Both the position numbers and the translations under genes were made by a program. This document shows, in pieces, positions 24,200 to 35,600 of a stretch of 64,000 nt of DNA; within the stretch, counting starts at the first letter, position 1, and the number at the start of each line of letters is the position of its first letter. Below the pieces are notes generated by a model. The model saw nothing but the letters and a program-made list of their open reading frames with translations. It was not told the origin of the DNA and searched no databases. This stretch comes from Enchytraeus crypticus (lineage: Eukaryota; Annelida; Clitellata; Enchytraeida; Enchytraeidae), in the NCBI GenBank assembly GCA_905160935.1, contig CAJHZI010000624.1:61001-125000 (forward strand). The letters are read 5' to 3'.

Positions 24200-24814
24200 A
24201 GACTCTTTGTCAGAACAGTGGTCTGCCAATTCACAGGTTCATGGCAGAAATGCATAGTCAGAGTTTCTTTTCACACTCCATATATCAGCAAGTTAATTTA
24301 ACATAAGATATAATTTATATTCTGAGCATAGTGTTCAAAACACTATGTGTTCCCCTTGTTAAGCACGGTTATGGTTGGGCCACTGCAGAATAGGGCAACT
24401 GCTAACAAGCTGCCGCGTGTATGTAAGAGGCGACTAAGGCAGAAGATGAGGAAGGCAGAGGGGTTCCACCTCACTAGGATTTTTTTTACAAAACGATTAA
24501 AAGGCAGTTAATCCATTATAGAGCTGAGGATGTCAAAGCGAAACCACCTCAGAAAAAATATTATTCCCAAGCTATAAGCTACATTAAAGTGAACGCCATT
24601 CCCCTAGCTTTCATTTACTCTCAAATGCATTCCCCTGCTAGGGGCCCATGTTATGTAGTGAGAGATCTGTAAATACATTACACAGAGCCCGAAAAATGTT
24701 GACCCTTCTCCTAGCTCTCAAATCCCGATTAACCACAGGTTAGTAGGAATATGATTGTACCGTGGACTTGTCATACAGTCGAACGCTAGAACTTGAGACA
24801 CAGAGAGAGAGAGA

Positions 24815-24856
<42 letters not shown>

Positions 24857-26110
24857 TTGATTTATTTTGTAAAAAAATGCATATTTATATATATGCATTT
24901 ATTTTACAAAAAATCAGCTATTATCGGATATTATTTATTAATATTATAAGTTTTAGTAAAAATACATTTGCACCAAATATAACTGATATGAATTTATTAA
25001 CATTTTTAATAAATATCTAATACAGTTTTCAAGTAGATATTTATTTTAATAGTTTTGATTTAGTAGCCAGCATAATTGATATGCATTTATTAAAAATACT
25101 CTATTAATATCAGATATATTTTATATGTATTTATTTAAAATATTCTAATATCCAATTTACCTTTTAGTTTATGCATTTTTACGCATTTATGAAAAATACT
25201 TCATTAAATGTAGCACATTTATATAGTTTTATATGGTATTTATACATTTTTGTAGCAAATGTGGCACACAGTTTTGACGCATTTATAACAAATACTTAAT
25301 AGACAACATCATTTATACCTAATTAAATTAGTAGACATATTTAAATTGTTTATGAACAAATTGTGATTTAACGCACGTTTCTTTGTGTAAGAAAGAGTTT
25401 ATGAGATAACATTCCTAACTTTCAGACTAATTGATGCCAAATGGAATTACTGCGCAAACTTTTCACTTAATCATCGAATCAAATACCTCATCGATACTTC
25501 CGAATCAGAATTCAATCCACGTATGGTTAATTCGTGCGGTGATAAGTAAACAAATAATCGATAAAATCAATCGTCTAGTGATCGATTGATTGATAGATTT
25601 TTACCTGAATTTCTCTGCAAAGATTCTTCACGAAAGATTTTTGGCCATGTTGTGAGGTCAAGGCTGATGGGCGTGGCTACCTCGCTTATAACTCCGCCCA
25701 CATGACGAAACTTTATTAGCTAATTTGACAACATTTATGCATCAAATAATAAACTAATGAAATTTGTATATTTAAAACGTTGTAATAGAGTATATAACAT
25801 ATAGTAAATTAAATTTATTTACAGATAAGTAAAAAATTTCCGAAAAAAACAGTACAAAACAAGTCTATGAAGGCAACAATTAACAGCAACAACCTTAGCA
25901 CAAAAACGTGCTCTGTCGTCCACGACAACATGACACTAAGGCGTGTCGTCACTGTCGTGTACACACAACCGACATACGGAGTCAAATAGAAACTGATGAA
26001 ACTTTGGACTGATTTTCTGGATTTGGGAATTCGCACCGTTTTTGGACATTCTTCTTTCTCATGGGCTTCATTTTGTATCAATAGTGCTCGATATTGTCAT
26101 TGATGACTGT
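24200..26110. other. Intergenic: repeat body, GA tract, AT-rich DNA
   Basis: 24220-24620 carries, reversed, the long repeat body seen at 14340-14590. A (GA)n run sits at 24803-24852. A hairpin around 24868-24915 pairs ttttgtaaaa with ttttacaaaa around atgcatatttatatatatgc. 24920-25700 is AT-rich with nothing recognised. No gene. Confidence 0.6.
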
Positions 26111-26115
26111 AGCAC
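25975..26115 (+). repeat. LINE 3'-end-like repeat
   Basis: actttggactgattttctgg, gcaccgtttttgg and atagtgctcgatattgtcat match 55775-55900 and, more loosely, 26950-27070; 54165-54290 carries it reversed. Shared 3' tail of a CR1/L2-like LINE family, inferred from its place after RT remnants in the other copies. Confidence 0.7.
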
Positions 26116-26274
26116 TCTAAGTGTTGTTATTGTTACTGTTATTACTGTTATTGATGAGCAGAATTAATTAAAATTCTTTTACCAGCTACCAGCTCGCTCA
26201 TTATTGCCTCCATCTCCATGGTTAATTAATTATTACTTAGCCAAGTACACTTATCAAATGTCGATATTAGCAAT

Positions 26275-27080
26275 CGTTCACCAAAACTTCACAGGCTTGC
26301 TCCTTCCACACCAGAGATCTGCGTCTTATACGACTATATCTTGCCCTTGAGACCGCTTCCACCATCGGTGCTGCTCTCGTGCAAACAAAACTGGACTACT
26401 GTAACTCCTTGTTTCTGAATATCCCAAGCTGTGAGATCGACAGATTGCAGTTCATCCAAAATTCCCTTGCACGTGCAGTCTTCCGCCGTTCTAAGCACTC
26501 CCACATGACTCCTCTCTTGAAGTCTCTGCACTGGCTCAAAGTCAGAGCTTAATTGGTTTGATATTAAGCCTAATTACAAGGCATGCAGCTTCTCTGACAT
26601 ACAATTAGTCAAACACTACCACTGGTAAAGGTTACATCTCCCACTAATTACAAGTGATACAGCATTCCTCTATGCAGTCATCTACTAGGTCCTCTAAGTT
26701 ATTACTCTAGAGCGACCTAGCATTCCTTCTCGCAGTAAGCTCTCCAAGGGCCCCTTCCAGCACACTGCTCCTCAGATCTGAAATTCTCTTTTTTCCACTT
26801 TACGTACCCCGTCATCTTCTCCTGATCATCCTTTTCATCTGTATGAACAGTTTCATAGACGGTTGAATACTTTTCTCTTTGACCTCTCCTATCCAAGCAT
26901 TGCACAGGAACAGAGACCAACACGTAAACCTTCAATCCATTAGTACCTCCCATCGGACTGAATTTCCGGATTTTGGGTTGCACCGTTTTTGGACCCCAAA
27001 CTCTGCTCATCGGAATTTGGTACCATAATGCTCAGTGTTGTCAGGGACGACAGTAGCACTCAATTTTGATGTTGTTTTGC
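26275..27080 (+). mobile_element. CR1/L2-type LINE remnant
   Basis: Interrupted reading frames give LDYCNSLFLNIPSCEIDRLQ, then FIQNSLARAVFRRSKHSHMT and LLKSLHWLKVRA, the thumb-region signature of CR1/L2-clade reverse transcriptases. Further on comes HPFHLYEQFHRRLNTFLFDL of the C-terminal tail and then the family 3' end. Frameshifts and stops show it is dead and 5'-truncated. Confidence 0.85.
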
Positions 27081-27169
27081 TACAACATAGAGAGCTCTCT
27101 ATCTACAAAAAATTAATAATAGGCTATATAGCACAAGTGTTAAATTCTCTTGTTAAATTATATTACTTG

Positions 27170-27913
27170 CAGTGGCGGATCAAGGGGGGCCAGGGGGCCC
27201 GGTCCCCCCCTTAGGCCCGACGATAAAAAATTTTAAACTATACTTTCATTGTTTCTATGCAATTTCTAGGTGTAAATACATTTTAAGAGCGTTAGGGGGT
27301 TAGGAGGGGTACAAGAGGGAACTCGAACAGTCCAATACCTGAAATTTTTTCAAATATGGGCCCACTAGGGGCCCATATTTGAAAAAATGTTGACAGTTTC
27401 ACAAAAAATGTTGACCGTTTCACTAGCTCTCAATTTTCACTTTAGCCATTGTGTAAGAGGAAAAAGGGTGTAAATAAAAAATGTGAACTCTCTCCCGGAA
27501 CAGTGGTGCAAACCGCCTTGGCTGGGATCGAGTGGCTTAAGCCCCCCCCCCCCATCTTCCGCCAAAATTAGGTCACTTTTGCAATTGATCCAGATCCGCT
27601 GAGTTTCACCAGAGCCTCAGAGGTGAAAAAAATTAACCTACTTTTTCCTAAACAAATGTTGCACTTTAGGAATTTTAGGTATTCCTCTCACTTTAGTACG
27701 GGTATGAGGGACGGGGGGGGGGGGGTAAGATACGGGGATATACTCACTCTATGAGCCGAGAGCAGTATGCTGAAAAATTGTGAGCCCCCAACCCCACACA
27801 GCATTTTTTCTGGTTGCGTCACGTCCCGAAGATGGGGCGTAAGCAAAAATGTGTACACTGTCCTAAAAAAAATTTCGGGCCTCCCCCTTAAAAAATTCCT
27901 GGATCCGCCCCTG
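27170..27913. mobile_element. hAT-type non-autonomous element with 8-bp target duplication
   Basis: Termini CAGTGGCGGATCAAG and, at the far end inverted, CAGGGGCGGATCCAG. Both sides are flanked by the identical 8 bp attacttg (27162-27169 and 27914-27921), the duplication length typical of hAT transposases. The 744-bp interior has poly-C/poly-G stretches and a palindrome at 27342-27384 built on gggcccactaggggccc, and no transposase frame. A matching transposase must be elsewhere in the genome. Confidence 0.9.
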
Positions 27914-28134
27914 ATTACTTGCATGTTAATTTAACAACTTAATTAAAGTTCTATAGAGATATAGGATCGTAATAGTGTCGACGATGCTGATGTAATGTAA
28001 ATGGCCGTTAAAGAGTTATATTAACATTTAAATATATAGAATTTTAAAATAAAATCATTTAGACCGACTCATATATGCATGTAAGCTACAGCTGGCACAT
28101 TGAATGCAGATCGGTATAATAATAATAATAATAA

Positions 28135-28258
28135 AAACAACAATAAAGTTTAATGTCCGCTTCCTCATCCAAGGATGATGTCAGGGACGTCCGCACAGCA
28201 CACATCACTACAAATCAATTCACCCAGAACAATCTTCAAAAGAAATGTGCTGAAAAGT
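28135..28258 (-). repeat. SINE E copy with (TTA)n-type tail
   Basis: Minus-strand read: gtgctgtgcggacgtccctg, acatcatccttggatga, gaagcggacattaaact, then a TTA/TTG tail (seen as aataataataa at 28120). Same family as 37795-37935 and 40075-40230. Confidence 0.75.
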
Positions 28259-28369
28259 AAAGTCCTAAACGAAAGCCGGTCCGGTGATCAAAAATGGTAG
28301 GCCTATGCGTACAATTGATTAATGATGAACGCTCTAGTCCTATTCAAGCTAAATTTATCAATTCTTCAG

Positions 28370-28437
28370 AATTATATCCTGCTCAAATCATAGCCAGAAA
28401 GATTTGCTTTCTGGCTATGATTTGAGCAGGATATAAT
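28370..28437. repeat. Perfect 31-bp inverted repeat (hairpin)
   Basis: attatatcctgctcaaatca plus tagccagaaag is followed by a five-base spacer and then its exact reverse complement. No degeneration between arms, which suggests a recent fold-back duplication or an actively corrected palindrome. No terminator or gene context explains it. Confidence 0.92.
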
Positions 28438-28673
28438 CAAATAAAGCAAAAAAAGCAAATTAAGCAAATTGGTTAGAAAGCAAATCTTTATAATGCTGTG
28501 GAGTGTTCGTACTTATTGAAAAGTAATTAATTCCTACAATAAATTAGTGATGAGCAATTGTCTGACGTTTTGCTTCAATCATTATATAGCAACTATCTTA
28601 TCTTTCTTAAGTTTCTCTATTTTTGGTTAGGTGTCAGTGCATTTGATGTTTTAGAGTTCGAACAATAAAAATA

Positions 28674-28787
<114 letters not shown>

Positions 28788-29187
28788 CAGCATCCACGGC
28801 ACTAGTCAATGCGAGATAGAAATAATATATTCTAATGGCTTTAGAATGATGATGATGAAGATTCCAGATTGATGATGATGATGGCGATCATGAGCCAATA
28901 CGAGATGAATTAGCAAGATTTCCATTGACTATTTAATAACTGCATACATTAAATAATAACTAAGATAGTCATTTCACTATATTACTGAACACAATGATAG
29001 TAAACCTGAAATGTTTTGCAATATCATTCTACAATTGACTTTATATCTCTACAATACTTTATTCGACTACCGCTTTACGAAACTGATGGTGATAAAGACA
29101 GTGACAGTGTTAATTAAATGTCTCTCATCAGCAATAACAGAATAACTTGATAATCATACACCAAGCAGTCAAACGAGAAATAAAAAT

Positions 29188-29600
29188 CGCAGTGGTTAGG
29201 ATGTACACGGTGACAAGGTCTTGGAATAAGAAGACTTGTGGAAGGACTTATTGTTATTGTTGAATAGACTTTAAAAACAAAGTAATTGTAAATCTTATTT
29301 AACTTTTTTAACTATCCCTAACCCTAACCCATACCCTTTACCCTAATCCTAAACATATTCCTAGGAAACTAAAAAAATTAGTAAAACTTCAAAACATAAA
29401 AGTGACTCCAGCCAGACTAGAACTCCGAACCCAATGATCTAAAGAGTAGCATCTATACCAGTAAACCATCGAGGCTTCCGGTTGTATGCAGTTGAATAGA
29501 TGATGTCAACATATCGTACTAGAAAATCTTAATCCTATACGTCCTCCCACAAGTCTTCTTATTCCAAGACCTTGTCACCGTGAATATCCTAATCAATGCG
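29188..29600. mobile_element. MULE-like TIR element with 9-bp target duplication
   Basis: About 60-bp terminal inverted repeats (29188-29247 and 29541-29600) differ at about five sites; core acggtgacaaggtcttggaa. The outer flanks repeat the same nine bases, aataaaaat, at 29179-29187 and 29601-29609. Nine-bp duplications with long terminal repeats are typical of Mutator-like elements. The interior is about 290 bp: degenerate ccctaa telomere-like units at 29318-29345, then a minus-oriented tRNA-like SINE at 29400-29478. No transposase. It begins 50 bp past the NPRL2 stop codon, so it probably forms part of that 3' UTR. Confidence 0.82.
29400..29478 (-). repeat. tRNA-like SINE G, inside the MULE-like element
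   Basis: On the minus strand it reads ggaagcctcgatggtttact, ggtatagatgc, ggttcggagttctagtctgg, matching in order the plus-strand copy at 53188-53265. Box A and box B spacing suits a tRNA-derived promoter. Confidence 0.7.
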
Positions 29601-29649
29601 AATAAAAATATCGGGAAGGGTAGCGAGGGAATGTACACAAGGAGTGAGA

Positions 29650-32600
29650 TCATTTGCTGTAGGTAATGATATCTGGATCGTCAGCTATAAGCTCTCCTAG
29701 CGTGGCCTGGGATATACCTGAGCATATAAACAATTCATCATCATCATCATCATTATCATCATCATAGCAATCATCATCATCATCAGCATCATCACTATCA
29801 TCATCATCATCATCATCGTTGTCAACATCATCATCATCATCATCATCAACATCATCCTCATCATCAACATCATCATCCTCATCATAATTATAATCGTCAT
29901 CATCATCATCATCACCATCTTACCATTAATCACAGTTTAACCAGGGTCGGGACACGAATAGATCTTCTCAAATCCTCTCTGTCCCAACACCATATCAGTC
30001 GCCATCATCATAATTAATCTAAGTAAACATAGTAAATCACTGCTACACTATTCCGTCTTCTACAGTTACAACAAATGTAGTCCTAACTGTAAATATGAAT
30101 CAACTATTTGAACTGTTTTGAATCAAATGTTTAAATCAACTGTTTAAATCAACTGTTTGAATCAACCGTTTAAATCAACTGTTTGAATCAACTGTTTGAA
30201 TCAACCGTTTAAATCAACTGTTTGAATCAACTGTTTGAATCAACCGTTTAAATCAACTGTTTGAATCAACTGTTTGAATCAACCGTTTAAATCAACTGTT
30301 TGAATCAACTGTTTGAATCAACTGTTTAAATCAACTGTTTGAATCAACTGTTTGAATCAACTGTTTGAATCAACTGTTTGAATCAACCGTTTAAATCAAC
30401 TGTTTGAATCAACTGTTTGAATCAACCGTTTAAATCAACTGTTTGAATCAACTGTTTGAATCAACCGTTTAAATCAACTGTTTGAATCAACTGTTTGAAT
30501 CAACCGTTTAAATCAACTGTTTAAATCAACCGTTTGTTTAAATCAACAATTGTTTAAATCAATTGCTTGAATCAATGGTTTTAATCAACTGCTTCTAATC
30601 AACTGTTTCAATTAACTGTTTTGAGTGAACTATTTTAAATCACCGGTTTGAATCAATCGTTTGAATCAATTGTTTTGACTTAACTGCTTTTAATTCACTA
30701 TTTTTAATAACTGTTGAAATCAACTGCTTTGACTAAACTATTTTGAATCAACTATTTGAATCAGTTGATTGAATCAATGGTTTTGAATCAATTGCTTGAC
30801 TCGTAATCAAATAGTTCAGCCTCAAGAACATCATTACAATATCACTGAACTGACTGCAGTGTCCAGGAATTTGAGTTCTGCACATCCCAATTAATAATAA
30901 TACTACTACTACTACTAATAATAATAATAATAATAACACACATTATAGTGAAATTATCAACTACGTTGATATCTATCACTTATAATATCACATGTTAAAT
31001 CCGTTAGGTAATTTTGTCCATTTTCCGTGTAGCCAGTCCAGTGAATGTCCAAGATTTTACTCTCAGATCAGCGCGTCTGGGATTCGAACCCACGAGGGTT
31101 CAATTAACCTCAGGGTCTGTCATTTAAAACTTCATGATGTTATCTACACCTCTAACCACTGCGCTATTGAGACATTCAATAAAACAGAACAATAATAGAA
31201 CATCAGATACACTGATATCAATAGACTACATATATATACTATATAGTGAAAGACAGACACAATGAGAGAGACACAAAGAGAAAGATGAAATAAAGTAAAC
31301 ACACATTTTAGTGAAATGATCAACTATGTTTTTATCTATATGTGCATGTGTACACCTTTAGTACTACATTTCTTAACCGTTAGGCAATTTAGTCCATTTT
31401 CGGTATAACCAGTCCAGTGAATGCCCGAGATTTTACTCTCAGATCAGCGCGGCCTGGAATCGAACCCACGAGAGTTAAATTCAGCTGAGGATCTGTCATT
31501 TAAAAGGGAAAGAGATATATTCTTCTAAGAGACAAAATCTTTATATAATCTTAAACGACTTAGATTTTAATTGACCAAACGAGCACTGTTGAACATATAT
31601 AGGGTGTCGCATAAGTTCGTATACCGTTTTCAAATTGCAGTAATTCGGCTAGTAAAGGTCGCATGTTCATAAAATTTCGTATTCGTGTATAATAGATGTG
31701 AATTAGATGTTGGTGCAAGTTTATTTTCATTAGACCTGGAAATGACGTCACACGGCGCTGTCGCGCAATGTGACCCATTTTCTGACTGGCGCAGCTAGAG
31801 ACACGCTGTGGCTGCATGCAGCGCGTGCCTGGAAATTACCTGATGTTGTCGTCCAGGACCGCAGTCAAGGCTAATCAACGTGTCAATGTTATTGTTCGAT
31901 GAGGCCGCGTATAATTTATAATATGGATAAAATTAAAATAATACAATTACGTGCACAGGCAGTAGTATTGGCTAAAGAAGGATATTCGCATAAATGTATT
32001 GCACAAAAGTTAAATCGGAGTAAGTGTTGGGTTACGAAGTGGGTAGGTCGAAGCAAATTTGACGAAAAACTAGTGGATATGAAACGTAGTGGACGTCCGA
32101 AGATACTGTCTAATACAGCCAAGCGTCTCATCCAATCCGCAAAATACAGACGTGGACAGAGTTTGTGCCGTATTTCAAATCAACTGAAAATTCGTAATGA
32201 ACGTGCTTCTAAGGACACAATTCGCAGGTACATGGTTAATGACCTAAAGTGGAAGAACTGGCGTCGCAAAAAAATTCCACTGTTGACTGATGCTCACAAG
32301 GTGAAACGTATTAAGTTTGCGCGTGATCATCGTAATTGGACTGTTCAGGATTGGTCAAATGTTCTGTTTACTGACGAGTCACCCTTCAAAGTGTTTTACA
32401 TACCCAATCCCAAGAACGACACTGTGTGGGGATCACAGGAGAGTAATGTTCCTCCCGATGCTCAAATGAAGTTCAGTCCCTCGGTTATGGTTTGGGGCGG
32501 AATGACTGCACACGGATTAACGAGTCTGCACTTCATTCCGAACGGTACACGACTTAACTCGGATTATTACATTGTAAACATACTGGATAAACTCGTCAAG

Positions 32601-35600
32601 CCAGCGTTTCAAAGAATCGTAACCGGCGGCAACGTTACTCGAGTAAAGCTGTTCAATGACAATGACCTTGGCATCTTTCAACAGGATGGTGCAAGATGTC
32701 ATACATCAGCCAAAACAACAAGATGGTTGGAAGACAACATTCCATCGTACATTAAGCCGAAGGACTGGCCACCGAACTCTCCAGACCTTTCTCCTATCGA
32801 GAACCTGTGGAGTATTCTGTCGTTTAGTGTCTACCGCGATCCAGAGCCCACGAATGTTGTGCAGCTGAAACGTCGTCTACAACAAGCTTGGAGATCAGTG
32901 AAAGTGGAAATACTTCAGACACTAATCAAATCTATGCCGGATAGAATACTCGCTGTCATTAAGCAAAAAGGAAATACTATAAAATATTAGTTTTTGCGAA
33001 AATGTGACGTCATTCAGAAAAATTTCAGTTTCTACTTAATTACTTGTACGATTACAAATTAAATTGTACCCATATATTTTATTTATCGTGTCTACATACT
33101 GTCCAAATTTGGTTTAAAACGGTTAAGTAGTTCCAGAGTTAATGCAATTTGAAAACGGTATACGAACTTATGCGACACCCTATATTATAGTTTTATCCAT
33201 TCTCACATAACTTACTGCAACATTATGTGGGGCTGTGCATCCATTTCTGCTCTAAAAGAATTATTTGTCCTACAAGACGTGCAGTTAGAATTATTAATAA
33301 TTCTAATTATTTATCTTATATGTCTCCAATATTCTCCTAATCCCATATAGGCCTACGCCTCTGGCTCTTTTATGTTAGCCTCTTTTGTATTGTTATTTGT
33401 TCATCTAACTACATGCATGTTCCTATTATTAATCTGTGCTATGATCAACAAATAAACGATACTAAAGGATATAAGCAGAATACAGACCCAGCATGAGTAT
33501 AACTATGCATACACACACAATAGAGTATATCTATACATACACAATAGAGTATATCTATACATACACAATAGTGTATATCTATACATACACAATAGTGTAT
33601 ATCTATACATACACATAGTGTATATCTATACATACACAATACTGTATATCTACACATACACAATAGTGTATATCTATACATACACAATAGTGTCTATCTA
33701 TACATACATCACACACTATATAGTGAAAGAGAGAGACAAAGAGAAGAAGAGAGAAATAGATACAGACGCAGAATACAGACCCAGCTTGCAGCAAATGTGA
33801 TCATGAGTGAATTGTCCAGTGAGGAAAGGCTCCAACCTTGACCTTAGGCTAGACCCCTCTCCCTCTTCTGTAGGGCCAGGCTCAGCACCGTGATTGGTCA
33901 ACGATGCTTGATTGACAGGCTTAATGAGTTGTGGGTGTGTCAGTAGGATTGAGTACTTATGAATACGTCGTATGAAACTTTTAAGTAACCCAAACTGTAT
34001 TAACCTCCTGAATAAATACAATATAGTTCCGTAATTACACTGTATTAATCCCTGCACAAATACAATACATTCATATAATTGCACTGTGTTAACCACCTGT
34101 ATAAATACAATACAGTTCTGTAATTACACAATATTAACCACCTGTATAAATACAATACATTCCTATAATTACACTGTATTAACCTCCTGTATAAATACAA
34201 TACAGTCCTATAATTACACTGTATTAACCTCCTGTATAAATACAATACAGTCCTATAATTACACTGTATTAACCTCCTGTATAAATACAATACAGTCCTA
34301 TAATTACACTGTATTAACCTCCTGTATAAATACAATACAGTCCTATAATTACACTGTATTAACCTCCTGTATAAATACACTACAGTCCTATAATTACACT
34401 GTATTAACCTCCTGTATAAATACAATACAGTCCTATAATTACACTGTATTAACCTCCTGTATAAATACAATACAGTCCAGTTTTTATTTTTACAACCTCC
34501 TGTAAAAACGCAATCTAAATACACTTTACTTACGAACTTTCCATTGGCTGGAGCCAGTGAAGTTGGTAAAATACCCGACCGCGGATCAGTACATGCAGAG
34601 TTCAAATCCTGGGCTTGCCCATCACTGACTACGCTTTCGAGAGAAGAAACTGACGTTAACATTAGCTTTACCGGCTTTACAATCAGCATACATTTGCACA
34701 AATACGCAAATATATACAAATACACAAATGTGTACAAATGCACAAAAATGTGTACAAATACAATTATTAATAAATTTATTTTGTACTATTACTGTAAATT
34801 ATAATTTACAGTACACTGATTAGAAGCGAAACCAATAATAAATATATTTAGAGAGAAGAATAGACAACAGATAAAATGATATTGCAAAATAATAGAATTG
34901 AAATACAAACAATTAAAAGACAGACAGTATGGAAATGAATAGTGATATCATATCATATCATATCATACATAAGGTCTATGCAGTGATATAGTGATATCTT
35001 ACGTGATGTCTATGCAGTGATATAGTGATATCATACGTGATGTCTCTGCCAGTGACATCATATCATACGTGATGTCTATGCAGTGATATAGTGATATCAT
35101 AAGTGATGTCTATGCAGTGATATAGTGATATCATACGTGATGTCTATGCAGTGATATAGTGATATCATACGTGATGTCTATGCCTGTGGTGGTAGGGTTG
35201 TATTTCATACAGAGAGACTTTATCGTTGAGTCAGCATTCATACCACAATACAGCTGCAGAATATCCGTGATACTAGGTGTGATATCTACACATATACACA
35301 CATATTCACAAACACATACACAAACATACACAAACATACACATACACACAAGCACATAAATAGAACAGTAAAACTGTAACCAGTGATACTAGGCTTATTA
35401 TCTACCCATACGCACAGATATACACACATACACAAACACATATACACAGTATACACATATACATAAGTAGCACAGCATAACTGTAACCAGTGATACTAGG
35501 AGTGTATCTACACATACACGCACACACATACACACTTATAGACCATACTAACAAGCACATATGTATAGCACAGCTGTAGAACATTTGTTATACTTGGCGT

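Noticed and set aside
29318-29345. Telomere or chromosome end
   Set aside because: Only a few degenerate ccctaa units inside a transposon; too short to indicate a telomere.
34045-34743. 232-codon minus-strand frame
   Set aside because: Mostly the 45-bp exon 9 acceptor array read in frame plus a SINE. Not an independent gene, though part could be alternatively spliced into NPRL2.
35171-35275. NPRL2 exon 8 starting at the acceptor acctag|TATCAC
   Set aside because: Phase does not match exon 7. The acceptor at 35286-35287 keeps frame and gives the length expected for the family before LQLYC.
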